From the NCBI GenBank assembly GCA_004325065.1, contig PITI01000021.1:1-34133 (forward strand): DNA of 34,133 bases, given 5' to 3'. Below the pieces are notes generated by a model. It was given only the letters and a program-made list of their open reading frames with translations, was not told where the DNA came from and made no database searches. Shown piece after piece: positions 11,701 through 24,500 of the stretch (positions within the stretch are counted from its first letter, which is position 1; each line of letters begins with the position of its first letter). Position numbers and translations under genes: made by a program. Source of the stretch: Hamiltosporidium magnivora (Eukaryota > Microsporidia > Dubosqiidae).

Positions 11701-14700
11701 CTTTTTAGAAACATAAAACATATATATAAAGTGTATAAAGACAATAAGAATCAGAAAACTATATTTTTAAACATCTAAAACATTGCGTTAATCAAAATTT
11801 TCGTATAAGAACTTATTTCGTATCGAAAAAAAGATTCGTTTAAGAATCGTTTAGATATTTTTGAAAGATCGGTTTGCCAATAAAAAGCAAATTATAAATA
11901 TAATGAAAAATCGAAATGATAAATATATGGTTATGAAATTTTTTTAAAACACATAATAATCTTTCATTGATTTTGAGCGTCTTACTAATGAAAGAATAAA
12001 ATTAAGAATCGAGAAAATTTACCATAAATTGCGGCTAAATATATTCCACTTTTTGTAAAAACATAAATTTAAATTAAATAAGCATTAATTTATAGATTAC
12101 TCGTATGGTTAATACAATTTACTGATCTATTTGCATGATTCCTAGGAATAATTAGTGATCAAAGTTTTTGACTTTTTAAACTAGTAAAACAAAGAACAAC
12201 GCTCGTATTAAGATTCGATCCCGATAGAAGATAATATTCCAAGAGTTACTTGGTATATTTATACAAATGAACGCTGTTTTTTCTTCATAAACAAAAAGTT
12301 AAATATTTTACAATATATACCATAATCTCGATAGGTAACATAAAATATTAAATATACTATAATGACACTTTATTCTATTTTTTTATGGGAAATGAACTTT
12401 CTATTCCTTTGAAATTATTTTATTTTATGAGAAAATGACTATTATCCTTGTAATGTTTTGGGTTTAAAATTTAGCTCATTTTTTTGTATGTGTTTATTAA
12501 GTTACATTAATATTAACTCCTGGTTTCATTTATCATTTTATTTTTTTTTATTGAAATATAGTAATCTTAATAAAATAATGTGTTTTTCGTTGTTTTAATC
12601 CGTAACTTTGACTAAATCTTTGAGACATTGCAACAGAGATGTATTAAAATATTATTCCAAAAATATGAGCTAACTGAAGGTATATGGAGTTCTAGTATTA
12701 AATATAATTAAATTTTCGCTCTAGAGTTTGGCTAAATCATCTAAAAAAATTCTTGTTTTGCTACCTATTAAAAAAATAGATTCATCAGCCCATGATATTT
12801 CATTTGAAAAAGCAAAAAGAGCATTAAAAAGTACATCTCGAATATTAAGACGTTTGACAAACAAATTCTAATAATTTAATAGGGCGCATAATAATTGGTT
12901 TTCAAACAGGAATATTCCTTTGAATAATATTTCATGCTAAGTCTTCAAATATTTACTATATTATATTCACTTGTCATTACAACAGAAATATGTGAGGAAA
13001 AAATTTAAGATCAATCAATTTCTAATTGCATTGTATCTTTTCTCTGCTTCTAGCTGTACTTATAACTACTTTTTATACAAGATTAGCTTATGTTATTAAA
13101 TGAAAATATAATCTTTACGCCTAAGATGTGATAATATTATATATTTAGTCAACTCGGAATAAAAAATGATAAATTTCATGTATCAAAAGTTTCAAAAACC
13201 TAATTTATGCTTCTCATCAAATGATAAAATACCTTTCTATGATGCTAATATTCTTAAAATAAGTTTTTTTTACTCAGAGTTGATGGTTCAATATTCAGCA
13301 TCGAGTATCATTAAATTACTTGGGTTTTATAAAGTTGACTGGTTTTAATTTGAATTTTCGCAAAATATATTTGAACCATGCGCTATACAGACTTTTTTAT
13401 TTATGCTTAACATTGTAATGATTCAGTTGGTAATTCATTTGACAAATTTATTCGTAATACGTTCTATAATAGATATATTTAAATTTGATATATTATAAAG
13501 ATCTTAAATCAATAGATTTTGTTTTTTATTGCACATTATAAATTGATTTTTTTTAATTCATTTGTGATTTATTCGTATAGCCGAAAATATGCTAAAAAAA
13601 AGTATCTAAAAAATTTAATATAGATAAATCTAGAATTTCTAAATTTAACACAGAAATAATTATAGATCACTTTAATAAATGTGACTATTCCAAAAAAAAA
13701 TAATAGTAAATTGATATGTTTTTAGAAAGACTTTTATTTTTTCAATGCGATATTTATTGTCTGCTTCTTTTAAACTAGAGTTATTAATTTTTATATATGA
13801 GTTAAATTTGTTTGAAACAATTTTTAAGTATTAAATATTCTTTTTAAGAACCTTTGGATCCAAGATTATCATGTTATAAAAAGAAGATTTAAAAAAGTCA
13901 TTGCAAATCCGATTAGAAATGCAGTAATATTTAAAATTATATTTGCAATTAAAATTGGATTTATGTTTCTTACATATTTCTCATTGTTATTATTGCATTT
14001 TTTGTTATATTCTATTACAAAATTTTCCTAGTCGATTCCAAATAGCATTACACATACAATTACATTTAAGTGATGTGTAACTTACATTTATTCACAATAA
14101 AATGACAATAAAAATATGTTTTATAATTTTAAGATTCTTTATATAAAGATATACTGCAATTGTTTTATATTGCCAAGTCTAAAATGAAAGAACATTATAT
14201 AATTTAAAGTTTTTATAAAAAAAAATCGAAAATCTGCCTATGCGTATTCCCAAGCGTATGTACTCGCCAGTGTGCATAAAAATCTTATATATATCGTGAA
14301 TTAAATGTCTTTTTTATATATACACATTGCTGAGATAAAATAAATATTGCTTGTTACTAAAAATATTTTTGAGTTAGGATTAAAAATGCGTGCATAAAAA
14401 CTCAAACTTTCTTATTGGAAGTCACTATAACAAAATTTTATAATAAAATCAATTTTATGAGTTTGAATTGTAGCATAATATATATGGCTCTTTTTTAACA
14501 CTTTATTTAAATATTTAGCTTGTGTAGTTTAGCTTCAAGATTGATATCACTATACTTTTGTATTACATAAAAAATGGGAAGGCTCGATTATTTTAAAGTA
14601 ACCTATAACACTATGAAGTTTGAAATGTAGTCTATATAAAGTATTTTTATAATAAAATCGTAATTTTACACCAAAATATATACCGTATATCATAACACTT

Positions 14701-16127
14701 TCTTGTATTTCTAGAATCCTTATATAAGTTTTCTTTGAAATATATTAAAATCAAAATCTTCAAAAATTTTTTTTTTAATGCAATGCATATCGTAAAAAAC
14801 TTATGTACAATCTTAAATTTTTTTCATGGAGTTTGAGCTCTTAATTATTAGAATTTCAGGAATAAAATCTACGGGTTAGGAATATAAATAGATATACGAC
14901 TATTTGGCACAAAGATCTAATACTAATTTGCGTTATATAAAAAAGATGTTGTTATTAAAACTTAATCCGGCTCATTAAATAAAGTAGATTTAATTGAGCA
15001 TTGATTTACATATTTCGCTCAATCATTAATATTTCTAAAAGACAATATGTATTAAAATATGATTTGGTATTCCATCCGTTTAATAAAGAAGATATGTTTA
15101 AAATAAAAGAATATTCTTCAAAAAATATAAATTCTGTAAATTTAATTGTATATAATTCTATGATTTTATATGTAAACTGGTCTTTATTTAAAGTTGTGAA
15201 AATCTTCACAATTAAATTTGTAGTATGTAAGTGATAACGTATCTGGTGTTTGATATTTATAAAAACATTGTAAAAATATCTAATATAGAACCTGCTTCTA
15301 TGTGAAGAGTATCGGTATATTCAAATTCAAATCGCTTTCTTTATTTCAAAATTTTTTTAAACATTTTAAGCTGTAAAATTCAATTCAAATATAAATAAAA
15401 TGTATTAATATGGCTTATATTCAATTCTTACCGGGAATGATTTCCAACTTTACTTTAGCATATAGTTTGTTTGATTGTAAGATGATTTTTTTTTTAAACC
15501 AAAGTAAGACTTGTTTGAGTCATACAAAGTAAACAAAATAATGAAAAAAAAAAAAAACGGAAATGCATATTTGGAATTAACCATTTTATTGATAATTTAC
15601 AAGAAAAACCATATATATTTCTGATACATTCCACATAGTTAAGTAATATGAGATGTGTTTATGGTACGGGTTTATATACTTACTAATTATTATTCTTAAC
15701 CAGTAAAATATCAGAAAAATTCTGTTACATAGATTCAAATGCGAGCTTTTTTTACGGAAAAATCTTTCATAATAAATAATTTTAACGAATATTTTTTTCG
15801 AAATAAAATTTTTATGAAAGACACAGTAAAATTCAAAGTGTACTTTGTGAACGGTTTTAAGGCCACGGTCTATATTCCTAGATACTCGATTTTTTATTCA
15901 CAAAGAATATGGATTCTTGTTTTGAATGTATAAATCAAACTTTTAAATCTATTCAAATCTCTAATTAAACCGCGAATTTATATATTAAAATGGATCTTTC
16001 TAAGATATTATTATATTCTCTCCGAAGTTCATTTTTAGTTTCTAAAGTTTTATTCGATATATTATTATTTGGTACGGCAAAACATAAAAAATGTTATATA
16101 AAGTTACTTAATTTGTTTAAGTGGTGA
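5705..16127. other. Long gene desert
   Basis: About 10.4 kb with no gene I can support. Open frames of 60-77 codons are about what chance gives in this composition and have Ile/Asn/Lys/Phe-rich translations. A GC-richer patch at 6240-6330 includes an 8-bp inverted repeat CTGTGAAA/TTTCACAG (6284-6291 and 6323-6330, 31-nt loop). A 36-codon frame near 7533-7640 (TEFTASNWVVFANF) is unassigned. No tRNA, rRNA or tandem array was recognised. Confidence 0.6.
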
Positions 16128-16577
16128 TGTACAACAAAGTCTTTATATTTTCATGCCAACACCGATACAAATAAATTCGTTCGAGCTATAGTACTGAAGC
16201 AACGGTGTTGATGAAGCCTACAAAACATCCGAGCAAAAGCATTTAGAAGAAAGTATAAGTTTTCAAATTACTACATAATATCAAAAAATGACTACAAGCA
16301 GCCAAATTGTATTAAAAAAATAGTAATTTGATGCAAAAATGATCTTTTTATGATAAATCATGTAATAAGATTATGAATAGCTTTTGATATATCAAGAACG
16401 AGGTCTGGGCATTTTATAGGTTACGCAAACACAAAACATCTGAGATTAAGTAGATGTGCTTTACAAAAGCGCAAATCTATTCGAGTAATTTTGCACTCCA
16501 TTTGTTTGTCTATATTCTTTAGCTACAATCAGATTATACCCAAAACAAATAAAATCTTTTGCAACATTTGTCCTTAA
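16128..16577 (+). pseudogene. Ty3/gypsy-like RNase H remnant, several frames
   Basis: Frame one (16128-16211) ends with FHANTDTNKFVRAIVLKQ, which has exactly the spacing of the first gypsy RNase H motif (F...TDAS......VL.Q). A shifted frame (16199-16246) continues MKPTKHPSKSI, matching KPI.Y.SK.LS..E. A third piece near 16345 reads SFYDKSCNKIMN, recalling the TDHK.L..I motif. A 66-codon frame (16377-16577) contains KHLRLSRCALQKRKSIRVI, recalling the R..RWAL.LQ..DF.I segment. Four motifs in the right order within 450 bp support a dead LTR retrotransposon. No reverse-transcriptase YXDD, integrase or LTR was identified. Confidence 0.45.
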
Positions 16578-19001
16578 CATAAATTCATGTTTTGAATATT
16601 TATATTTCGCATAATTTTATACATATACTCATCCTTTGTAAAATAAAAAGGTAAATGTCGGTTTTATTAATTTTTATATATTTGATAAATTTTTAGGCTC
16701 GAAAATATACTAGTCGTAATCTAGAAATACCTTTTCTGTGCTTTGTATCTTCTAGTTTTTTGAAAACTATTTATTTATCTAATATTTTAATAGGTAATAA
16801 GGATAATTGGGAAATATATATAAATTATTATACTATCCAATTATTTTTTGAAATATTTAGGTTAATATTATCTATTAAGTAAAAATACTTTTTTTTATGC
16901 TCGTGATGTTTTCCTATATATAACTAATAACTTTAAAACAGATACTGTTGAATGGAGTAAAATATTTAAAAAACATTGAAAAGAATTTACATAAAACAAT
17001 AAGTCCCTGTTTTAATTTCTATCTTATTTCATTTTTTAGCTATATAAACTCTAGAAAATCCGGTGTTGGTTTTTGAGAAAAGCAAAATTTTAATGTTTAG
17101 TCTAGCTTCTAAAACCTTATAGAGTTATATGTCACAAATTAGTGACTTTATTGGGGCAATATAATACTTTCCTGTTAGCATAGCAGAATCTTTCTTTATT
17201 ATGTATTATTTTATGAATTTCGTATGACATGATGACTACCTAGAATTTCTATAATTTTTATGTTTGTTTTTTTTTGCAATTTTATTTAAAATTCTAGATG
17301 AAAAAGTTAAAAGTATTTTGAAGATTGAGGTTGAGACTTTGGTTTTGTTAGAATTTTAACAAATATTTGTTTGTTATCTTTTATTGCTTTTTAACATATA
17401 TTGCTAAATACATTTCCTTTATCTGTAGATACTTTTAACTTCTGTGATATTATGAGAAATATAATAAATTTGTGACGTTTTTCGTCATTGAAGACTTTGT
17501 GCATACTCCTTTTATATAATTCAATAAAACAACAATTGCAATTGTCAAAACACATATGTAGAATATTTTTCAAATATGTCTGCGTAAAAACTCTCTTGAA
17601 TATTGAGATTCGAATTCGAACCAATTTATATTATGTTTTATCTGACTTTAGTATGCTTTATAACTATTTAGCTTTCTATATGTTTTCATTCATCATTACT
17701 CTTAAAAATCTGTTTAATTTCCTGCTTAATTATAAAAACAATCTATGAGGAACAAAAATCATTAGTTTAAACATTCAATAAAATAAATAGTAAATATAAA
17801 AGAGTAAAAAAAATAAGATTATCTTGTCTTGGAAATTAAATTATATACAATTTTACAATATGAAGTTGACTAGCCGATATTTTAAAGTGTTCTTTGGCTC
17901 TAATTATATAAACAATATATAATTATTAGATATTGCCTGTTTAAATGAATTCTCATATTAAAATTTGTGAGCTTTTCGTATTTTAAAATTGCATTTAAAA
18001 TTTATTATGATATATCCATTATTAAATTTAGATACAAGTATCATAACCCGAAATAATATATTATAAAGAAAATACACTAAATATGTCTTAAAAAAATTAA
18101 GACAATATTCCTATTTTACTTGACATATACTCCATTTTAAGTGTTTCCTTTCGCTCTGTTTCGTAAATCCAAACCTAACGCATCAGTAAGAATTTTTTTT
18201 TTAACAGCGTACAAATTATTGAACGATTATTTTCTTGTTTCGGTCATTATATTTTTGGGGTTTTTTGAGGTTTTCAGGACATAAACTCAACAAAGAGGCT
18301 TAACATCTGAATAAATTGTGCTTTTCGACTTTAACTGCAAAATATATTTTTTTGCATATTCAAGAAATGTGGCATATGCAAAAATATCTAAATTTGAAAG
18401 AACTTTATCGTTCTTTTTTGCAGTTCAACAAATAAACCTAGGTTTGTATTTTTAACTTCAACTCTTTCATTTTGAAAAAAACTATGTTTTACATAAATAT
18501 TCCTTTGTAGTAGCATAAAATTATCAGAATGACAGCTTTGAATATAATAAAAACCAGTGGCTTTCATTGATATGTTTAAGCTTATTTATCACACAATTCA
18601 GAAATCTTATATAATTTAAAATATTTCTTTTGATTTTATATTAACTGTTATACTTACCTTTTTCTTTTAGCAATATTGCTTTTTTACTTAGTAGCATATG
18701 GATTCTAGCATTTTACTTTCAAAAAAACCATAATATATAATAGTTATAATCTGCTAATCATGTTATCGTTGCCATTTCAGTAAGGGATTATAAGCCGATT
18801 TATTTATTCAACGCTTATTTCAGATGGATTAAGATTTTAAAGATCATTTATTTATTTGTAGAAAAAATTCGGTCGAATTCACACAAGCAGTCTTTTTAAT
18901 ACTTTTTACTCTGTGAATTATATCCCGTAATTTTTATATTTATAATTCTGTATTTTCCTTATATTCCTATATAATATGAATACTAAAAATATGTTTCTTA
19001 A
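16578..19001. other. Gene-free AT-rich spacer
   Basis: The longest open frames, at 17391-17624 (-) and 17488-17748 (+), overlap each other on opposite strands and look like chance frames with no recognisable motifs. No repeats of note were seen. Confidence 0.5.
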
Positions 19002-19175
19002 ATAAAAAAATTGTTCAATAAATTTCAAAATAAAATCAGAATTAATTTTGCGATGGTGATTCCTAAAAATAGTGTTTCTAGGTGGAGAATAACAAGGGAA
19101 CATAAAAACCCACTGAATATACAATCGGATATAAACCTTTTGTTATGTTTTATTGACATATTTATGAACAAATAA
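19002..19175 (+). pseudogene. Possible pogo/CENP-B-type helix-turn-helix remnant
   Basis: Fifty-seven open codons without a start. The central part reads KIRINFAMVIPKNSVSRW then RITREHKNPL. This resembles the helix-turn-helix of pogo/CENP-B transposases (A..F.IPKSTVSRW...RE.I). Only the recognition-helix portion is evident and no DDE domain was found nearby. The minus-strand 68-codon frame across it is treated as a shadow. The homology call is tentative. Confidence 0.3.
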
Positions 19176-19825
19176 GGTTCTCATGCCGGAAGATTATTAT
19201 GGTATTTGTAATCTTAAAATAACTACATTTTTGCATTATTCCGGACTTTTTATACGGATTCTTGACGTTCGCATATTGAGTTATATCTTAGTAAAAAATA
19301 AGCTCTTAATTAAATATAATTAAGACAAGTAAACTTATTGTAATTTACTTTTTATAAAATGATAAATTTACTCAATGTCTGTTACATTTGGTTTGTGAAA
19401 AACCTATGGTTTCAGACGTGTTTAAAATTATATTTATAATAGTTATATATTTTTACAAAACTACTAAAACAGCAGCTAAAACAAATCTAGAGCTAGATTA
19501 AACGACAACCAATTGTCTAGCTTATTAAAACAAATAAGCCTGAAATGAATCTAATTGAATTTATAGCATCTGGTTTAATGAATTTAATGTGCTTTTTGGC
19601 TAAGATTGTTTCCAAATTAAATTTTCGTGAATTCGTGTCGAATGATTTCGGATTAAAAAAATAATCCTTCATATAAAGCTCAATTTGTATACTTCTGGCA
19701 TTATAAGTGGTAGTTAACTGTAGATTTTATGTAAAAAGCAATTTTATATAATACGAAGATATTGTTTAATCATACGATATAGAGATATGAACACATTTTA
19801 AAATTCCTAACTAATTGTGCATTAT
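19176..19825. other. Gene-free spacer
   Basis: No supportable gene. A small inverted repeat, GCTTATT/AATAAGC with a short loop, sits at about 19520-19539. Confidence 0.45.
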
Positions 19826-20030
19826 AAATTTTAGGCTAGCGACGCTTGATTTTTTGCTATCATGTGAGAAAGAAAATAAAGATAAGATTATTTGAAACAG
19901 GCTGAAAAGTTTTGACCAAAATATTTGTAACGAATTGTCTATATCATAACTAAATGATGTAATGCTTTGACTTAAAAAAGTCAATGACTTTAAAAATAAA
20001 TAGGAGTAAAGACTATCCAAAGGTGGCATA
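19826..20030 (+). pseudogene. Possible coiled-coil protein remnant with several in-frame stops
   Basis: The plus frame reads LATLDFLLSCEKENKDKII, NRLKSFDQNICNELSIS, LNDVML and LKKVNDFKNK, with stops between the pieces. The charged, heptad-like composition contrasts with the Ser/Leu/Phe-rich translation of the same-phase minus frame (19811-20029, 72 codons), suggesting that the plus strand was the coding one. No family recognised; a chance frame is possible. Confidence 0.25.
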
Positions 20031-20840
20031 TATTTTATATTATTTATTGTATATTTTGCAAAAAAATATTTTAAAAAATGTTATAAGACTAAAGTACATT
20101 GAGAGGCATGCAAAATCTAAACACTTTTTTTGTTGATGAAGACACTGGCTACATTGCTCAATATGGTTTTATGTAAAAATGTAATGAGCTTTAGGCAGTC
20201 TTTATCATAGACTGTGTATACAGTATACTATTTCATTTACTAGAATATTTCAAAAGCATAAAACCAATAGGTGAAACTTTCAAACTTTTCAAGCGTATTC
20301 TCTAACATGTAAAATATATAATAGAGCAAGGTTATTCAATAATCCGGATTTGTGATTTATATATTTTTGGGACTAAATTATAGGAAAATCTACAATAATT
20401 ATGTTTTTCAAAATTTATTCGAACATTTTTAAGTATTATATCTACATTTTTTAAAAATGAGATTCAATAAAATTCATAGCTAAGATTTTTAAATTTAAAT
20501 CAAAAGAAAAGAGATGGAAAATAATGTGTTTAAAGAATACAAAAAAATTACAAATTTTATTAGTCCGAATCCAAAAAAAACAAATTACATAAGACCAATT
20601 ATCATCAGTCACCAGATTTATTTTTTAAAATTATATTCGTCTATCTGTATCTAATATTACCTTAACAAGAAATTGATTTTTACAAGAAACTGACTGGGTC
20701 AGTAAAATATTTAACTAAATGCACCGATTATGTGCTAGTTTACATTCGAAAATTAGCAAAATTTCAGCATTAAGTCTATCATCGAATATTTACTTGATAG
20801 ATAAAAAAGCTTATCAAAACTCAGTTTGTAATAATAAAAT
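20031..20840. other. Gene-free spacer
   Basis: No supportable gene, RNA or repeat seen. Confidence 0.45.
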
Positions 20841-21056
20841 TTAAACTGTAATACATACATAATTATTCCTATCCTCTTTTATTTTTCGGTTTCGAGCATG
20901 AACAAATGAAAGTTTACCATTTGTTTCTTTTAATCTGTTGTAGCTCGGGATTATAGGAGAGTGGCCTATAGATCCGGTGTGGTTTATATCCCACCAAAAT
21001 GGCAACAATGATTTTGAAACCATTTTAATACACTTATTGTCAACAGTTAGCTATAA
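20841..21056 (-). pseudogene. Coding repeat, copy 2 (SYNR..ETN..L.FVH.RNR motif)
   Basis: The better preserved copy of the repeat at 3859-3963. The minus frame, open from about 21056, reads NKCIKMVSKSLLPFWWDINH, then GHSPIIPSYNRLKETNGKL, SFVHARNRKIKEDRNNY and a stop. Upstream (about 21070-21110) another frame reads ELFGRWRQENLFYS. A RW.QEN.F motif followed about 40 residues later by a (N)P.Y..L.....KL segment occurs in some bacterial-type transposases. That parallel is weak and needs a frameshift. An old multicopy coding element is the safe description. Confidence 0.5.
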
Positions 21057-21364
21057 AATAGGTTTTCTTGCCTCCATCTTCCAAATAGCTCAATTATAAA
21101 AATAAATTTGAACGGTTTATTTCTCTCTCTTGACTTTTCTTTGCTTATGCTACAACTTTATGTAATTAATTCAAATTTCTTTATAACCGACTTTTTTTAT
21201 ATTTGGAGTTCATGGCTTGATTTACTCAATTTATTCCTGCATTCTGGGTAGAAACATTTTAATGTTAGTTTGCATGTCATTATTTTCTTAAAAGTATGTA
21301 GACAATGAGTGGCGCATTTTTAATGCATGTTTGCATACACTTAATATGCTATTTTCTGGCTTTA
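21057..21364. other. Spacer between two minus-strand remnants
   Basis: Apart from the out-of-frame RWRQEN stretch noted for the neighbouring repeat copy, nothing can be assigned. Confidence 0.4.
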
Positions 21365-21560
21365 ATAGACAGAGATCTTGACTTCAAATTTCTTCTTCGG
21401 CAAGATCAAAATCTTTGACTGGTTCTTTGGTATTGTTATCGTGTTGATCAATTACCTTTATTGACACTAGTATTTACAGGGTTTCAAGATAAAATTATTG
21501 GATTTAGTTACAATACCATCGTAGGTCATCTTATGAGACAATTTGAAGCAAAAATCTAAA
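21365..21560 (-). pseudogene. Tc1/mariner-like DDE transposase remnant
   Basis: On the minus strand one frame reads VIDQHDNNTKEPVKDFDLAE, then EEI, a stop, and SQDLCLLKPENSIL. This follows the Tc1 second-aspartate block (F.QDN.PKHTSK.VKDFLAE..I..L.WP..SPDLNPIE), with a three-residue gap and decay of the final Pro-Asp-Leu motif. Just upstream, another frame (about 21482-21540) reads KMTYDGIVTKSNNFILKPC, in the place of the G.MVWG.IS..G.G.L.....N segment. Two shifted frames and a stop mark it as dead. No terminal inverted repeats were found by eye. Confidence 0.45.
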
Positions 21561-21564
21561 AATA

Positions 21565-24500
21565 CAACCTGATTCCTTCAATAGAAGCCTAACACTCTTA
21601 CTTTTAAATTTCAACAGCTTATAACAAATCCTGTGAATAATTTTAGCAATAACGAGGATCGTTTTAATTATGTTTCTCAGTTGCTAAAATTCTCAGAAAG
21701 AAGATATTTTTGAGACATGTTCCACAAAAATGAATCCCTTTCCTTCTCACCTATTCTTTTGTAAGATAATGTATGTTCAGTATGTCAGAATGAAGACAAC
21801 ATTATAATTTGTTTAGTGTCAAATTATATACTTCTAAGGCTTTGTAAGTAGCAGATTAATACCATTTAATTCTCTTAACACTTAAAAAACATGTAATATT
21901 CACATACAATAGTCTAAGAATTTTTCTTTTGGGATTATTAAAATTAAAGACAAATATTTGGAATCTGTCAAAAATTTAGAGTTAATCACTGAATTAGAAA
22001 AAAAACTGGATTAATATCGAATTAGAAATACGGTTATTGACTCGCTAATTATCTTTTTGTTTTTATGACCTAAAGTTTTATATATTCAGATTGAAAGCTT
22101 TGTTATTAGGATTATCGTTTAGGTTCTTATAAATATATTTTTATTTCTAGGCTGTAATGCCAGTAAAATTTCAAGGCTAAAATTTTTTGGGCAAATATGT
22201 TTTCATAAATGGAAATTTTTTAACAAATGGCTTTATTTTGCAGTTTTTTATGAGATGAGATTATTTTTCTCATCTGTTTACTTTTAATAACAGTTTTCTC
22301 ATAAATTCAAAATTTAATTTTTCTTTGATTTTTTATTGACAGGATTCATCTTTTACAGCAGGTTTCCCCATTTTAACCTCGAACTTACACTTATTTGAAT
22401 TATTTTGATAGTTTTTCAAGCAACATATGTATGTTTTATCGTTTTAGTTTTTTTGAAGAATGATAAAATCCAGTTAATTTATACCTCTGATTGATCAGAC
22501 ACACAATTAAAGCTTTATATATATCTCTTGTTTATTTAGAGGCCGTACTTGAAAATTGAATTTGATTTTAGAAATTCGAAGAGTGTTTTTCATAATTTCC
22601 GTGTATAATTATTGTAATACGGTTCCGTTTAATTTACGATGTAAAATGACTGTCTTTATATATCTTTCTGCTTCAATAATTTCCATTAAAGTCTTTGAAA
22701 TTTGATTTTGTTTAATTGTTTGGCTTTTTACTATTATTCTATAAACAACAGGCTTGTCTTTGCAAAAAAATCATGTCAGAATAAAAATATCTGAAATTTT
22801 AAAAAAATCCATGAAAATACAAATAAAAAAGAGCATAATTCACGAATATCTTTGATATTTTTTTCATCTATTTCATTTGTTTTTTATACACCTTAAATTT
22901 CTGCTTGAATACGCAAATTAAAATAGTCTATATGCTTAGTTTGATTTTTTTAAGGTGCAAATCGAAAATATTATATGTTAATTCGGGAACACATTGATTA
23001 GAATTTTAATCGAAACTTTAACTATCCACAGCTCTTGATATTATAGATCTGTATGGGAGAAGGATATAGAATCGAATGGTCAATTATTTGCATAAAACAA
23101 ATCTAACTTAACTAGGACGTATGTTCGAAAAGTGAAATATTGTGTTATACTTCAAGAAAGTCATCATGTATACATTTTTTTCTTTTTAAAATACAATAAA
23201 TCCTTTGCCCAGTATGAAATTAAAAAGAATTTGTTCCTGTGATGTTAGCCTACTATATTTGTATTGTATATACTGTTGAGATAGCTATTTACTTTTGATT
23301 TTGGAAAATTCTTTGTTTAATATCACCCTTATAACTTTTTAAAATTTGATTTATTTCTTATTATTAAAAGTCTTCAATCGGATTATAAATTTAAAAAAAA
23401 AACTTGTTTGAAAAACTTTAGGAATATACGCGATAGATTAAATCTGCAGTATACGCGAAATAAAGATAGAAAATATGCGAATAAGCATGTTTCAGGAAAT
23501 GTAATTACAGTAGGCGTTTAAAATTAAGTTGAGAGATGGGATAAATGGATATGAAATTCAATCTAAATTTGAATAACTGATATTAAAGGCAGGTTTTGTA
23601 ATTTATTAGTTTGTTTATCTAGTTTGTTCTAACTAAAAAAAGCAATATTTTTTCATTTAGAATCATTTTTTAATATGTACTAAAGTAGAATACCCTGGGA
23701 TGCTATTAAATAAAATACGTGTGCATCTTCAATAATATCACTTTCTTTCTTTTTCGCTTGAAGGTTTTGTATGAAACATCTTATAGACTAAAGGATATCA
23801 TTTGATTTTTAAAGTATGGCTTCTGAAATAGAATGTTGAACTGCTAAAATCTACTTTTTTGCTCATAATTTGAATCAAAAACATGAATGAGTTCAAGCTT
23901 TAGTGGCTTTATATGCTTTATGTACGTTCTAATTGAATACTTAAAAACATTTAAAATAAATTTACTCAATAATCAGAAAGTATAATATTACATTCAATCA
24001 ATAATTTTTTTGCTTTTAAAATAGGGCCCATTCTTACAAAATCCTCTGCAAAATACTTAAATTCTCATAATATGAAACCAAAATAGACAACAATGGTCTT
24101 AAAATACAGTTCAAAGATACTTTCGAAATGTTTGATTTTTTATACTCAAGCTTAATACAGTTGCAGTTGAACTAGTTTCTTTTTCTTAAAACTAAAACTT
24201 TGCGTTGGTTTGTCAACTGTACGGATTGAAATAAAAATTCAAGCCCAATTCTCCCGCGAACATGTTCATCTCTATAAATCTGACAAACTACACAAAGAAA
24301 TCAGGTAGATAATACAACCGCATTTTTCTGGATACGTCTATTTTTCTCCCCCATAAATTATATCAGCTAAATTATTAATTTTATTTATTTCATAATGAGT
24401 ATGATAATATGAACGATCAAGAGTATTAACACTAGCACATCAAATCTAACGTTTTTTTGATTTTCATAGATGCAAATGTTTAGTATATTTCTGATGATGG

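Noticed and set aside
12205..12230. B-box-like GATTCGATCCC
   Set aside because: No matching A-box, anticodon arm or acceptor stem around it.
15001..15234. 77-codon frame and its 67-codon antisense partner
   Set aside because: Low-complexity Ile/Lys/Tyr-rich translations on both strands, no motif, no similarity recognised; compatible with chance.
17391..17748. Overlapping 77- and 86-codon frames on opposite strands
   Set aside because: No recognisable domain; both strands open in an AT-rich stretch, so neither can be called a gene.
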